In this document: one piece after another, positions 7,258-7,850 of the stretch | Layout of the letters: every line of letters begins with the position of its first letter | How positions within the stretch are numbered: position 1 is the first letter of the stretch | DNA from: an uncultured Mailhella sp. | GTDB lineage: Bacteria; Desulfobacterota; Desulfovibrionia; Desulfovibrionales; Desulfovibrionaceae | NCBI GenBank assembly: GCA_910579055.1 | Contig: CAJTSU010000166.1 | Coordinates: 1 to 7,850 of the forward strand | Length of the DNA stretch: 7,850 nucleotides | Direction: 5' to 3' | The notes under the pieces: model-generated | Databases searched by the model: none | Told to the model about the DNA's origin: nothing | The model's input: the letters and a program-made list of their open reading frames with translations, nothing else | Made by a program: the position numbers and the translations under genes

Positions 7258-7499
7258 GTATGCGCTTCCCGATATGCCGGGAGAGATCCGATGTATGGTT
7301 CTCGGCCTCAACAACGCGCTGGTGGAGCTGGCCGGCGCGCTGGCCGGGTTTATTACCGGCGTATCCGCCACGCTGTCCATGGCCGCGTCGGAATATCTCT
7401 GCATCTTCTCTTCACCCTATGCGGGCATCAGCTTCAGTGTGGCGGCGTTGTCCTTTCATCGGATGGGCCGCCAAAACATGGATGGGGATCGAGCTTTAA
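7256..7499 (+). pseudogene. Remnant of a VIT1/CCC1-family iron/manganese transporter gene
   Basis: Intact VIT1/CCC1 proteins move Fe(II) or Mn(II) across membranes and have five transmembrane segments. Here only about 80 codons remain. In the frame of the ATG at 7274, the family block MVLGLNNALVELAGALAGF is followed directly by ITGVSATLSMAASEYL. The family normally has the rest of a membrane segment and a loop between these. After SEYL the sequence jumps to AGISFSVAALSF, which resembles the last membrane helix, so the middle of the protein is missing. At the T run 7454-7456 the frame shifts: the natural C-terminus FIGWAAKTWMGIEL with its TAA (7497-7499) reads in the other frame. The 5' end is also missing. 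The combination of two internal deletions, a frameshift and N-terminal loss makes a functional product very unlikely. Alignment is from memory of the family. Confidence 0.8.
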
Positions 7500-7511
7500 G
7501 GTATGAGAGTA

Positions 7512-7559
7512 CAGAGGATCCCGGCTGGCAGATACTTTCCATAGCAACATGCTCTAGAA
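7512..7559 (+). repeat. Diverged third copy of the dispersed repeat
   Basis: This stretch aligns without gaps to 44-91 of the left copy with 39 of 48 identical bases; it shares the core GATACTTTC and the ending GCTCTA. It has the same orientation as the left copy and the opposite orientation to the copy at 7788-7850. It lies 12 bases after the stop of the VIT1/CCC1 remnant. Its 3' boundary AACATGCTCTAGA (7546-7558) recurs exactly at 7781-7793, at the edge of the right copy. Confidence 0.7.
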
Positions 7560-7787
7560 AGGACATGTCTACGTCGAAATGACTCAAGTACATCGCTCAG
7601 GCAGTCATCCGCCATCCCGGTTGCCTGTACGAGGTATATCATTAACGTTTTTGGCTCTATTACAGCACCATGTTGATGCCGCTGTGCGGGATGTGTATTT
7701 TTGCTTCGGCACGAACCTTCAATGCTATTCTGGAACAGAGCCTTTTCAAAAAGAGCCCCTTCCCCCAGAATACCAGTCGAAACATGC
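7560..7787. other. Gene-free DNA between two inverted repeat copies
   Basis: No convincing gene was seen. The stretch is visibly richer in A and T than the operon. A 40-codon reading frame runs from ATG 7670 to TAG 7790-7792 but has no clear ribosome binding site. Near its start it shares 16 identical bases (7674-7689) with the signal-peptide region of the binding-protein gene (422-437). The flanking repeats at 7512-7559 and 7788-7850 are inverted, so 7512-7850 has the form of a short non-autonomous element with terminal inverted repeats. Confidence 0.4.
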
Positions 7788-7850
7788 TCTAGAGTGTTTT
7801 GTGATTGAAAGTATCTTCCAGCCAGGATCCTATGTTCTGGCGCGCAGGTT
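7788..7850 (-). repeat. Right copy of the dispersed 63-bp repeat, running to the window edge
   Basis: The reverse complement matches 28-90 at 59 of 63 bases, so the two copies enclose the whole transport operon as an inverted pair about 7.7 kb apart. The inner boundary contains the palindrome CTCTAGAG (7787-7794). Because the copy reaches position 7850, its outer limit and any target-site duplication cannot be seen. Confidence 0.85.

Overview
The window is a GC-rich bacterial accessory locus. It holds one complete transport operon on the + strand, followed by a decayed gene and flanked by copies of a dispersed repeat. Gene style, strong Shine-Dalgarno sites and GC-rich palindromic intergenic DNA suggest a Gram-negative anaerobe of the Desulfovibrionaceae type. 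That placement is an impression from sequence style; there is no rRNA or marker gene to fix it.

Layout: 28-90, a 63-bp repeat copy; 91-366, a leader with a possible promoter and competing small stems; 367-1452, a secreted BMP-family (PF02608) substrate-binding protein; 1453-1763, a gene-free, strongly palindromic spacer with two hairpins directly behind the stop codon; 1764-2852 and 2849-3769, two inner-membrane permeases; 3783-5210, a 475-aa DHA2-type major facilitator closely resembling MdtD; 5210-6769, a double-domain ABC ATPase; 6766-7257, an unrecognised 163-aa protein; 7256-7499, the remains of a VIT1/CCC1-type metal transporter gene; 7500-7850, gene-free DNA with two more repeat copies in opposite orientation.

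The binding protein, two permeases and ATPase form a full importer of the BMP/Nup class, whose studied members mostly carry purine nucleosides or bases. The ATPase shows the usual asymmetry: an intact N-terminal nucleotide site and a degenerate C-terminal one. From 1764 to 7257 the genes overlap by 1-4 bp or lie 13 bp apart, so they are almost certainly co-transcribed and translationally coupled. The binding-protein gene is set apart by the palindromic spacer, which may let it be expressed more strongly than the membrane parts.

The unusual points are: an MdtD-like exporter built between the permease and ATPase genes of an importer; a coupled small protein of unknown role at the operon end; a 63-bp inverted repeat (59/63 identical) enclosing the whole locus, with a third diverged copy inside the right flank; and a VIT1/CCC1 gene reduced to about 80 codons by internal deletions and a frameshift. 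No CRISPR array, tRNA, rRNA, transposase or recognised riboswitch was seen.
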